Of a stretch of DNA of 64,000 nt, positions 9,018-15,597 are shown one piece after another (positions within the stretch are counted from its first letter, which is position 1; every line of letters starts with the position of its first letter). The notes beneath the pieces were generated by a model. That model had not been told where the DNA came from. It did not search any database and was given only the letters and a program-made list of their open reading frames with translations. Origin of the DNA: DASRDB01 sp035652815 (lineage in GTDB: Bacteria > Chloroflexota > Ktedonobacteria > Ktedonobacterales > Ktedonobacteraceae); the NCBI GenBank assembly GCA_035652815.1, contig DASRDB010000003.1:806001-870000 (forward strand). Direction: 5' to 3'. The translations under genes were made by a program, and so were the position numbers.

Positions 9018-10205
9018 ATGGAACCTGCACTTACAGGAAAAAGCATTTCTTCCGGTACCATCTCATCAGGCCGAAAAAAGCTACAACGAAGCATCAAAAT
9101 CGCGCTGGCAACTCTTTTTATTCTGCTCCTTCTTTCGTCAGCAGCCATTGGTGCTGTAAGTTTCTACTTCTCCAGTGCCATACTCCAGGTGATTCACTAT
9201 ACTCCCACGTATACTCTTGCGGTAACTGATGTGGGTACAAAAACATTGTCCCTACAGCGCACCTCTAATACTCTGACGCCAGGGGTATTTGAAATCGAGT
9301 GGCCCGACGGACAGGCAATTGTCGGCCCAATTCTTTCCGCAAATGCCAGCAGCGTCACCCGCCAGTTACTCGAAACAACTGCGCCTCTTTCGCCCGGTAC
9401 CCTGACCTACTGGACAAGAAATGTGTATGAAGGCGCGCTCAAGGACAGGTTGGGACTAACAATCAACAACGTACAAATTCCCGACTCACCAGGAGCAATG
9501 CCCGCGTGGTATGTACCCGGCAAACTCACAACCTGGGCTATCCTGGTTCATGGCCTCGGCACGTCCCGCACCGAAACCCTGCGTGCTTTTCAGCCATTAG
9601 CCCATCTCGGTCTACCCCTGCTTGCCATTTCCTATCGTAATGATATCGGCTCTCCCGCAAGTCCCGACGGCTACGAACACTGGGGCGACACCGAGTGGCA
9701 GGACCTGGAAGTGGCTACCAAATATGCGTTGGCTCATGGCGCTCAGCACCTGCTCCTCTACGGCTGGTCAATGGGTGGAGCTATTGTCGAAGCCTTTCAA
9801 CATCGTTCATCCTACGCCCGTTACATCCAGGCACTGATACTTGATGCGCCGCTCCTTGATCTGCGCTCGACGCTCGCCTATCAGGCTCAAAGAAGATCAG
9901 TACCTGGATTTATCGTGCCAGTTGCCGAAAGCATCGCCAGTATTCGCAGCGGACTCAATTTCGACGCGCTCGATCAGTTACATCTGTCACAGCCAGCCAT
10001 CCCCACTCTGATCTTTCAAGGCACCAGCGATACGACCATACCAATCGCAGTCAACGATGCTTTTGCCCATACCTATCCAAATTTTGTCACCTATATTCGC
10101 ATTCCCAACGCGGAACATACCGAGTCCTGGAATACCAATCCGCAGGCCTATGATGCTGAATTGAGCGCGTTTCTGATGCAGAAGTTACATTTACAACCGC
10201 AATAG
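9018..10205 (+). CDS. Membrane-anchored alpha/beta hydrolase
   Basis: A 395-residue serine hydrolase with an N-terminal signal anchor (about residues 26-52) and an outer or periplasmic-side beta-rich linker. The alpha/beta-hydrolase fold follows from about residue 160. Visible elements are the oxyanion motif VHGLGTSRTE, the nucleophile elbow GWSMGG (Ser near residue 250), an acid in FQGTSDTTIP (Asp near 340) and a histidine in NAEHTESW (near 371). The class is close to BEM46/YqkD-like hydrolases. The substrate is unknown. It follows the kinase gene closely and may be its functional partner, which is inference only. Confidence 0.85.
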   Translation: MEPALTGKSISSGTISSGRKKLQRSIKIALATLFILLLLSSAAIGAVSFYFSSAILQVIHYTPTYTLAVTDVGTKTLSLQRTSNTLTPGVFEIEWPDGQAIVGPILSANASSVTRQLLETTAPLSPGTLTYWTRNVYEGALKDRLGLTINNVQIPDSPGAMPAWYVPGKLTTWAILVHGLGTSRTETLRAFQPLAHLGLPLLAISYRNDIGSPASPDGYEHWGDTEWQDLEVATKYALAHGAQHLLLYGWSMGGAIVEAFQHRSSYARYIQALILDAPLLDLRSTLAYQAQRRSVPGFIVPVAESIASIRSGLNFDALDQLHLSQPAIPTLIFQGTSDTTIPIAVNDAFAHTYPNFVTYIRIPNAEHTESWNTNPQAYDAELSAFLMQKLHLQPQ

Positions 10206-10302
10206 AGACTTGACTAAGTGCAGTATCATCGCACCCGCTTTGCCAGGTTATATAATAAAATCACCCAACAAACCACTTACTATCTAACGAGGACACAACA
10301 AC

Positions 10303-11358
10303 ATGCGACGAATCGTCATCCTGGCAGAGGGAGCCTTTGAATGGCATTATGGCAAGACCGCGACTGGAGTTATCCGCTACGGCAAAGACCCCGTAGTCGC
10401 GGTAATCGATAGCACGAAGGCGGGAATGGACGTTGCCCAGGCCCTTAATACATCGATGGGCAAAGGCATTCCCGTTGTGCGCGACATCAACGAGGCGTTA
10501 CAGTACCAGCCAGATACCCTGTTGATAGGCATTGCTCCGATGGGTGGCGCGCTCCCCGAAGCGTGGCGCTGGCAACTGCTCAAAGCTATCGACTCGGGCC
10601 TGAACATCATTAGCGGCCTGCACTTCTTTATCTCCGACGACCCCGAACTACGCGCCGCCGCCGAGCGCAAAGGCATCACCATCTGGGATGTGCGTCGTCC
10701 GCCTGAGAAAATGCGGGTGGCGCAATTTCTGCCACATCGCCCCGGCAGCCATACCATCCTCTTCGTCGGCTCCGATTGCGCCGTCGGCAAAATGACCGCC
10801 GCCCTCGAACTTGACCACGAAGCCCAACGACGCGGCCTCAACAGCGCCTTCGTCGCCACAGGCCAGACCGGCATCATGATATCCGGCAACGGCCTGCCCG
10901 TTGACCGCCTCATCAGCGACTTCATAGCCGGAATGGTCGAAGAAATGGTCATCGACTTCACCAACAAGCATGACTGGGTCTTCGTAGAGGGCCAGGGCGC
11001 GCTCAACCACCCCGCTTACTCACCTGTGACGTTGGGCCTCATTCACGGCTCCATGCCTGAAGCCATGATCTTCTGCCACAAAGCAGGCACCACCCAGATC
11101 GAAGGCTACACCTACTGTCCCTTCCCGCCTCTCAAACGCATGATCGAAATCAACGAGGACGCCGTCAGTTGGGTACGCCCCGACCGCCCCTGCAAAACCG
11201 TCGGCCTCTCCATCGTCACCTTCGGTCTGAATGAACAGGAAGCTCTGGATGCCATCAAGCAAGCCGAGGACGAGACGGGATTGCCTGCCACTGATCCGTT
11301 AAGGTTTGGGGTGGGGAAATTGATGGATGCGCTGGTGGAGTATTTTGGGGCTCGCTAA
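10303..11358 (+). CDS. dgcN: DUF1611 P-loop protein, DgcN-like
   Basis: A 351-residue cytosolic protein of the DUF1611 family. The N-terminal part (about 1-130) is Rossmann-like; the C-terminal part has a P-loop-type motif GSDCAVGKMT near residue 156 and conserved 'ATGQTGIM' and 'VEGQGALNHP' segments. DUF1611 genes are regularly paired with an enolase-superfamily dipeptide epimerase, as here. In marine gammaproteobacteria such a pair (DgcN/DgcA) has been described as converting D-glutamate via an N-acetylated intermediate. Transfer of that function to this gene is inference. GAGGA precedes the ATG by eight bases. A TATAAT box at 10251-10256 may be its -10 element. The epimerase gene starts 29 bases downstream. 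Confidence 0.75.
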   Translation: MRRIVILAEGAFEWHYGKTATGVIRYGKDPVVAVIDSTKAGMDVAQALNTSMGKGIPVVRDINEALQYQPDTLLIGIAPMGGALPEAWRWQLLKAIDSGLNIISGLHFFISDDPELRAAAERKGITIWDVRRPPEKMRVAQFLPHRPGSHTILFVGSDCAVGKMTAALELDHEAQRRGLNSAFVATGQTGIMISGNGLPVDRLISDFIAGMVEEMVIDFTNKHDWVFVEGQGALNHPAYSPVTLGLIHGSMPEAMIFCHKAGTTQIEGYTYCPFPPLKRMIEINEDAVSWVRPDRPCKTVGLSIVTFGLNEQEALDAIKQAEDETGLPATDPLRFGVGKLMDALVEYFGAR

Positions 11359-11387
11359 GAGAGACCTCTCGGAAAGGACACCACATC

Positions 11388-12428
11388 ATGCACATCGACG
11401 CCAAACCCATTGACCTCAAACTCACCTTCCCTTTCCGCATAGCGCGGGGAGTGCAGCATGTCGCCTCTAACGCCATCGTCCAGATTAATCACAAAGGCTA
11501 CACCGGGTATGGAGAGGCGGCACCAGATGAGTATTATGGGGAAACGCTGGAAACCGTACTCGCCTGCATCACCCTCTTCGCGGGCAATCTCGGCGAAGAC
11601 CCTTTCGCCCTTGAGGATATTTTGAACCGCCTGGATCACCTGATTCGCCTCAATCCTTCGGCTAAGGCGGCGGTTGATATGGCGCTTTATGATCTCGTCG
11701 GCAAGATGCTTAATGTGCCTGTCTATAAACTGTTCGGCCTCAATCCAGAGCGGGCGGCGCGTACTTCCTTTACTATTGGGATAGACACGCCTGAAAATAT
11801 GCGCAAAAAAGCCCTGCTTGCCCGCGATTATCCTATCCTCAAGATCAAGGTTGGCACAAAAAACGATATTGCGAACCTGGAAGCCATACGCGATGTCTCT
11901 GCCGCTATCATTCGCGTGGATGCAAACGCGGGTTGGACGCCCAAAGAGGCCATCAAAACCATTAACGCGCTTGCACCATACAACATTGAATTTGTCGAAC
12001 AGCCCGTAGCTGCTCGCGATCTTGATGGCCTGCGGATAGTACGCGAAAACGTGTCGCTGCCCATCATCGCTGATGAGTCCTGCGTCACCGTTGAGGATAT
12101 TCCGAGAGTCGCGGGCTGTGTCGATGGCATCAATATCAAGCTGATGAAGTGCGGCGGCCTGAGAAACGCGCTCAAGATGATTCATACCGCTCGCGCTCAC
12201 AACCTGCGCGTCATGATTGGCTGCATGATCGAAAGTTCGCTTGCCATCACCGCTGCGGCCCATCTCACACCCCTGGTCGATTATGCTGACCTCGACGGCA
12301 ATTTGCTCATCGACAATGACCCTTACGAAGGCGTCACCGTCTCCAATGGCAAGTTGATCTTGCCCGAGCGACCAGGATTGGGCATTGCGATGAGATCCCA
12401 CACAAATGAGAAGAATTCAGAAAAATAG
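11388..12428 (+). CDS. dgcA: Enolase-superfamily dipeptide epimerase, DgcA-like
   Basis: A 346-residue cytosolic enzyme of the muconate-lactonizing/Ala-Glu epimerase subgroup, abstracting an alpha-proton next to a carboxylate. The lysine pair is in ILKIKVG (about residues 150-156). Mg ligands lie in IRVDANAGW, FVEQPV and IADESC, and the opposite-face lysine is in INIKLMKCGG, all in canonical order. The family covers L-Ala-D/L-Glu epimerases of peptidoglycan recycling. The DUF1611 neighbour suggests an N-acetyl-glutamate-type racemase or epimerase role instead. The two genes are adjacent with only 29 bases between them, so they are surely one transcript. Confidence 0.85.
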   Translation: MHIDAKPIDLKLTFPFRIARGVQHVASNAIVQINHKGYTGYGEAAPDEYYGETLETVLACITLFAGNLGEDPFALEDILNRLDHLIRLNPSAKAAVDMALYDLVGKMLNVPVYKLFGLNPERAARTSFTIGIDTPENMRKKALLARDYPILKIKVGTKNDIANLEAIRDVSAAIIRVDANAGWTPKEAIKTINALAPYNIEFVEQPVAARDLDGLRIVRENVSLPIIADESCVTVEDIPRVAGCVDGINIKLMKCGGLRNALKMIHTARAHNLRVMIGCMIESSLAITAAAHLTPLVDYADLDGNLLIDNDPYEGVTVSNGKLILPERPGLGIAMRSHTNEKNSEK

Positions 12429-12438
12429 GCACAACGAA

Positions 12439-12472
12439 TAGACCTGCATCATTTTGATAGCATGCAGGTCTA
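12439..12472. terminator. Hairpin between dgcA and rpsU, likely bidirectional terminator
   Basis: A perfect 11-bp inverted repeat, TAGACCTGCAT (12439-12449) and its complement (12462-12472), with a 12-base loop, lying ten bases after the dgcA stop and before the end of the convergent rpsU. There is no long T run, so intrinsic termination would be modest. Confidence 0.55.
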
Positions 12473-12519
12473 CCCCTGTTGCGTTCTGTTTGCCTTGTCG
12501 CCGCTAAAAGTTTGCGAGA

Positions 12520-12711
12520 TTAGCTCTGCTGGCGAGAGCGGCGCTGTTTGCGGCGTTGGGCGGCAGCTTTGCGTTTACGACGTGCCTGCGGGCTTTCGTA
12601 ATGCGTCCGACGACGGGCCTCAGAAAGAACACCATCTTGCTGCACTTTGCGATTGAAGCGTTTGAGAGCCTGCTCAAACGAATCGCCTGGATTCACTTTA
12701 ACTTCGCTCAT
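12520..12711 (-). CDS. rpsU: Small ribosomal subunit protein bS21
   Basis: A 63-residue basic protein beginning SEVKVNPGDSFEQALKRF, the standard N-terminus of bS21, followed by the conserved 'RRRTHYESP' stretch and a poly-basic tail (RRKRKAAAQRRKQRRSRQ). It binds 16S rRNA near the anti-Shine-Dalgarno region and helps initiation. The gene is monocistronic on the minus strand with a long upstream leader (see 12812-12950). Confidence 0.95.
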   Translation of the reverse strand: MSEVKVNPGDSFEQALKRFNRKVQQDGVLSEARRRTHYESPQARRKRKAAAQRRKQRRSRQQS

Positions 12712-12811
12712 AAATCATCACCAACATATCTGGAATTTTTCTACTATGACCAGCCCCTGAACAAATACTCATAATAAGCATGCATTATGATGAGGAGTCC
12801 CGATTAAAAAT

Positions 12812-12950
12812 CCCTGCTCACTTCTGGCACAAACACATTTGCAATGCCAACAATGCAGGGGCCGATCAATTGCTTGCTCGTGCTGACGTGTATCGCGGCT
12901 TTACCACTTCTGCCAGGTACTTCTACGCTCTACAACGCTTTCCGAGTATA
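12812..12950 (-). ncRNA. Structured rpsU leader or independent small RNA ending in a terminator-like hairpin
   Basis: On the minus strand a TATACT -10 box lies at 12950-12945. About 80-125 bases downstream is a composite hairpin: CCCTGC pairs with GCAGGG (12860-12855 with 12817-12812) and an inner TGGCA/TGCCA stem, followed directly by ATTTTTAA. This looks like an intrinsic terminator about 100 bases before rpsU. The transcript could be an attenuated rpsU leader or a separate RNA of about 125 nt. I do not recognise it as SRP RNA, tmRNA or 6S RNA. Confidence 0.35.
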
Positions 12951-13009
12951 ACACATCTCGCGAAAAAAAGCACTAGTCCCTGACAGATTTCTTAGCCGCA
13001 GCCTCCTAA

Positions 13010-13081
13010 CATGTCATGCTGAGCGCAGCGAAGCATCTACATCCAGACTGCCAGATGCTTCGCTGCGCTCAGCATGACATG
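13010..13081. repeat. Family A palindromic repeat, perfect 29-bp arms
   Basis: Arms at 13010-13038 and 13053-13081 are exact complements (CATGTCATGCTGAGCGCAGC at the outer left). The loop is 14 bases. This copy has GCATGA/TCATGC in place of the GGATGA/TCATCC seen in most copies. It lies in the 490-base gene-free stretch between rpsU and the HD-domain gene. Apart from it and the rpsU leader, I see only a promoter there. Confidence 0.85.
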
Positions 13082-13136
13082 TCTGGTAGATGCTTACCGA
13101 TTTGGTTGTGAGCATTCAATAGATACACGCTATCTA

Positions 13137-13145
13137 TGTTATAAT
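13137..13145 (+). promoter_or_regulatory. Extended -10 promoter for the HD-domain gene
   Basis: TGTTATAAT at 13137-13145 matches an extended -10 element (TG, one base, TATAAT) with no good -35. Transcription would start near 13152, about 50 bases ahead of the ATG at 13204. Confidence 0.5.
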
Positions 13146-13203
13146 AGCCTCACAAATCGATGGCCCTATCTAAAGTACTCTTGTAGTGGAGATTTCGTAC
13201 AAC

Positions 13204-13791
13204 ATGCCAACACGAGAAGACGCTTACCGTTTAATGACCGAACATGTCAGAAATGAGAACCTGCGCAAGCATATGCTTTCAGTCGAAGCAGCCATGCGCT
13301 TCTACGCCCGTAAGTACGGCGAGGACGAAGAGTTATGGGGCATGACCGGCTTGCTGCATGACGCCGATTATGAAGAATATCCTGACCTGCATGAACATAC
13401 CCAGGTGCTGGCCGGGTGGCTGCGCGAAGGCGGCTATGATGAGCGCATTATCTATGCCATCCTGGCGCATAATGACCTGAATATCAATCAGCCGCGCAAG
13501 TCATTGATGGATCACGCCCTGTATGCTTGCGATGAAATCACGGGCATGATTACCGCAACTGCATTAGTTCGACCAAATAAAAGTGTGATCGGGCTGGAAG
13601 TGAGTTCTGTGCGTAAAAAGATGAAGTCGAAAGGTTTCGCCGCTGGAGTGAACCGCGACGACCTCGTTAAGGGAGCAGCCGAACTTGGTGTTGATCTCGA
13701 TGAACACATCGCCAACGTTATTCAGGCTATGTCTGAAGTCGCCGATACGCTTGGTCTTGCTGGCATTCAGGAGTCGGCCTCGCTGGGATAA
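13204..13791 (+). CDS. HD-domain phosphohydrolase-like protein
   Basis: A 195-residue cytosolic protein of the HDIG-like family. The metal-binding HD doublet is in MTGLLHDADYEEYPDLHEH near residues 53-71, preceded by a first histidine in 'KHMLSVEAAMRFYA'. Further on are 'LAHNDLN' and 'ALYACDEITGM', the usual order for small HD proteins of the YedJ/uncharacterised hydrolase type. The substrate is unknown. An in-frame GTG at 13186 exists, but its GTGGAG reads better as the ribosome binding site of the ATG at 13204. The C-terminus runs close to the next gene, with only nine bases between stop and ATG. Confidence 0.8.
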   Translation: MPTREDAYRLMTEHVRNENLRKHMLSVEAAMRFYARKYGEDEELWGMTGLLHDADYEEYPDLHEHTQVLAGWLREGGYDERIIYAILAHNDLNINQPRKSLMDHALYACDEITGMITATALVRPNKSVIGLEVSSVRKKMKSKGFAAGVNRDDLVKGAAELGVDLDEHIANVIQAMSEVADTLGLAGIQESASLG

Positions 13792-13800
13792 TTGCCGGAT

Positions 13801-14184
13801 ATGACACAGCGCGTTTTTACCGCCAGTGAAGTCGCGGAATTTGAATACTGCCCGCTCGTCTGGTGGCACAAGCAATACGAGCCACTGGCTCAGGCCGATA
13901 CCGAGGAGTTATTCGCGCACCTGGTAGAACTGGAACACGAACATGGCTCTCAAGCGCCTGAACTTCCAGAATACCAGGTGGTCGAGCAGTTGCTCCTGCG
14001 GCGCGGAGCCTTCGAGCGCGGTCGCCAGCAGCATCTTGACCATGCCGAAGAGGTGGATAAGATCGAGGAAGAGGCTCAGGTTGCCGTCAGGAGCAGTGGT
14101 AAAACGCGCATCCTGGCAACCCTCGCGGCAATTCTGGTGCTGCTCGCCCTGCTGCTGCTTGTGGCTTCCATCATTCTGAGGTGA
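13801..14184 (+). CDS. Small membrane protein carrying the N-terminal cysteine motif of Cas4-like nucleases
   Basis: A 127-residue protein. The N-terminus, 'FTASEVAEFEYCPLVWWHK', matches the Ser-x-x-x-x-x-Tyr-x-Cys-Pro motif that in Cas4/Dna2-type nucleases supplies the first ligand of the 4Fe-4S cluster (Cys17). A helical, acidic middle part with 'AFERGRQQHLDHAEEVDK' follows. The protein ends in a single hydrophobic helix (about 101-126). It has no nuclease motifs of its own. The next gene, 12 bases downstream, begins with a hydrophobic helix and carries the nuclease motifs and the other three cysteines. The two together look like one Cas4-like protein split between its membrane helices. A TTG at 13792 is a possible alternative start. 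Confidence 0.65.
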   Translation: MTQRVFTASEVAEFEYCPLVWWHKQYEPLAQADTEELFAHLVELEHEHGSQAPELPEYQVVEQLLLRRGAFERGRQQHLDHAEEVDKIEEEAQVAVRSSGKTRILATLAAILVLLALLLLVASIILR

Positions 14185-14196
14185 TAGCGCAAGCCT

Positions 14197-14760
14197 ATGT
14201 TGAACACTCTGCTGCTCGCTCTAGGTATCGGATTTTTGCTTGCGGCGCTCGCGCTCGGCCTGCTCCTGCTGAACGAACGCCGCTACCAGCGTTCCCGCCT
14301 GATCGCGGAACGCCACCGCGCCCTGGGCCTGCCAGAAGGCGAACTGGTCTACGAAGACGCCGACGGCCTGGGAGAACCCCTTAGTTCAAGCGCATATCCC
14401 CTGGTCGGCAAACCTGACTACGTGGTGCGTCTTCCCGATGGTCGCCCTGTGCCTATCGAACTGAAGCTGAACGTACAGGACGCGACCGCGCCCTACGAAA
14501 ATCACAAGGTGCAGCTTGCCGCCTACTGCCTGATCCTGGAAGACTACTTCGAGCAGCCCCCCACCTACGGCATCATCCGCTATGCCAACACCGAATTCCC
14601 CGTCGAATATACCCCCGCCCTGCGCAAAAAAGTCATCCGCCTGCTCAACGAAATGTCCCAATGCAGCGAACAGCATCCACCCCCGCTCACCAAACAAAAA
14701 GCCGCCAAATGTAAAGTCTGCACGTTTAAACAGATTTGTCCAGTGGGGCAGAACAAATAA
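14197..14760 (+). CDS. Membrane-anchored Cas4-like PD-(D/E)XK nuclease (catalytic half)
   Basis: A 187-residue protein with one N-terminal transmembrane helix (about residues 3-25). The nuclease core follows: GKPDYVV (Asp74), PIELK (Glu88, Lys90) and the QLAAYCLILED motif (Gln106, Tyr110), in the order of the Cas4/RecB family. It ends with CKVCTFKQIC (Cys172, Cys175, Cys181), three of the four expected cluster ligands. The fourth is missing from this chain but present in the preceding protein. There are no cas1/cas2 genes or CRISPR array nearby, so a CRISPR adaptation role is unsupported; membrane-associated DNA processing is a guess. The last 80 bases of the gene recur at 19584-19662. Confidence 0.75.
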   Translation: MLNTLLLALGIGFLLAALALGLLLLNERRYQRSRLIAERHRALGLPEGELVYEDADGLGEPLSSSAYPLVGKPDYVVRLPDGRPVPIELKLNVQDATAPYENHKVQLAAYCLILEDYFEQPPTYGIIRYANTEFPVEYTPALRKKVIRLLNEMSQCSEQHPPPLTKQKAAKCKVCTFKQICPVGQNK

Positions 14761-14763
14761 ACA

Positions 14764-14816
14764 GGACATACATCGGGACAAAACCGGGACACTGCCTCAT
14801 GACAGAGGGATGTACC
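14764..14816 (+). promoter_or_regulatory. Candidate operator upstream of the response regulator (three phased GGACA repeats)
   Basis: GGACA occurs at 14764, 14776 and 14787, a spacing of 12 and 11 bases (about one helical turn), followed by GCCTCATGACA. The same 50-odd-base block occurs upstream of the ABC transporter at 17963-18014 with few changes. A TATGAT at 14819-14824 may be the -10 box. Confidence 0.6.
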
Positions 14817-14922
14817 CTTATGATAAGATAGAGAAAAATCTGTGCGGCAAGAGAAGGACGCGCAAGTCCTTACGTACCCAAACTATGAGGCGACTCGCCA
14901 GGAGGAAGAAACAGGAGGAGCT

Positions 14923-15597
14923 ATGGAGCCGATTCGCATTCTCATTGCTGACGATCACCCACTTTTTCGCGATGGGCTGCGCGTCTTGCTGGAGTCGGTT
15001 TCAGACATGCAGGTCATCGGAGAGGCCGCGACCGGTGAGGCAGCGCTGACCCAGGCACAGGCCTTGCAACCAGACCTCATCCTGATGGACATCAAAATGC
15101 CGGGTATCAATGGCATTGAGGCCACGCGCCGCCTTCTACAAACCAGCCCGCATCTCCGCATTCTCATGCTCACTATGTTCGAGGATGACGAGTCCGTCTT
15201 CGCTGCTATACGTGCCGGGGCAAGGGGCTACCTGCTCAAGGGAGCTACGCAAGAAGAGACGCTGCGGGCTATTCGCGCCGTGGCTTCTGGCGAGGCCATC
15301 TTTGGCCCGGCTGTCGCTGAGCGCCTGATGCACTATTTCAACAGCACCCGGCCAGCAGGAAAGGGCGCTGCCACTCAGTTCTTCCCCGAATTAACCGAGC
15401 GTGAATACGAGATTCTGACCTTGATTGCCCAGCGCAAATCCAACACTGACATCGCTGTCCGGCTTGTCTTAAGTCCCAAAACTGTCCGCAATCATGTCTC
15501 GAACATCTTGAGCAAGCTGCAAGTTGCCGACCGCGCCGAAGCCATGCGCGCCGCCTGGGCCGCCGGATTAGGTCAGGAGCGGAAGGAGGGTTCATGA
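14923..15597 (+). CDS. NarL/LuxR-family response regulator
   Basis: A 224-residue two-component regulator. The receiver domain (about 1-120) has the acidic pair in ILIADDHPLFRDGL, the phospho-acceptor Asp in LILMDIKMPGINGIEA and the conserved lysine in GYLLKGA. The C-terminal LuxR helix-turn-helix reads LTEREYEILTLIA, then 'SPKTVRNHVSNILSKL'. The ATG at 14923 is preceded by AGGAGG and starts the receiver fold directly; an upstream in-frame start would add 27 residues with no domain. The gene overlaps the sensor kinase by four bases. It probably binds the GGACA block in front of itself and of the ABC genes. Confidence 0.93.
   Translation: MEPIRILIADDHPLFRDGLRVLLESVSDMQVIGEAATGEAALTQAQALQPDLILMDIKMPGINGIEATRRLLQTSPHLRILMLTMFEDDESVFAAIRAGARGYLLKGATQEETLRAIRAVASGEAIFGPAVAERLMHYFNSTRPAGKGAATQFFPELTEREYEILTLIAQRKSNTDIAVRLVLSPKTVRNHVSNILSKLQVADRAEAMRAAWAAGLGQERKEGS

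Noticed and set aside
12780..12983. 67-codon frame between rpsU and the HD gene
   Set aside because: No ribosome binding site, and it overlaps the rpsU leader with its hairpin on the other strand.
13801..14760. Cas4 as sign of a CRISPR system
   Set aside because: No cas1, cas2 or repeats in the window; both proteins are membrane proteins, unlike adaptation Cas4.
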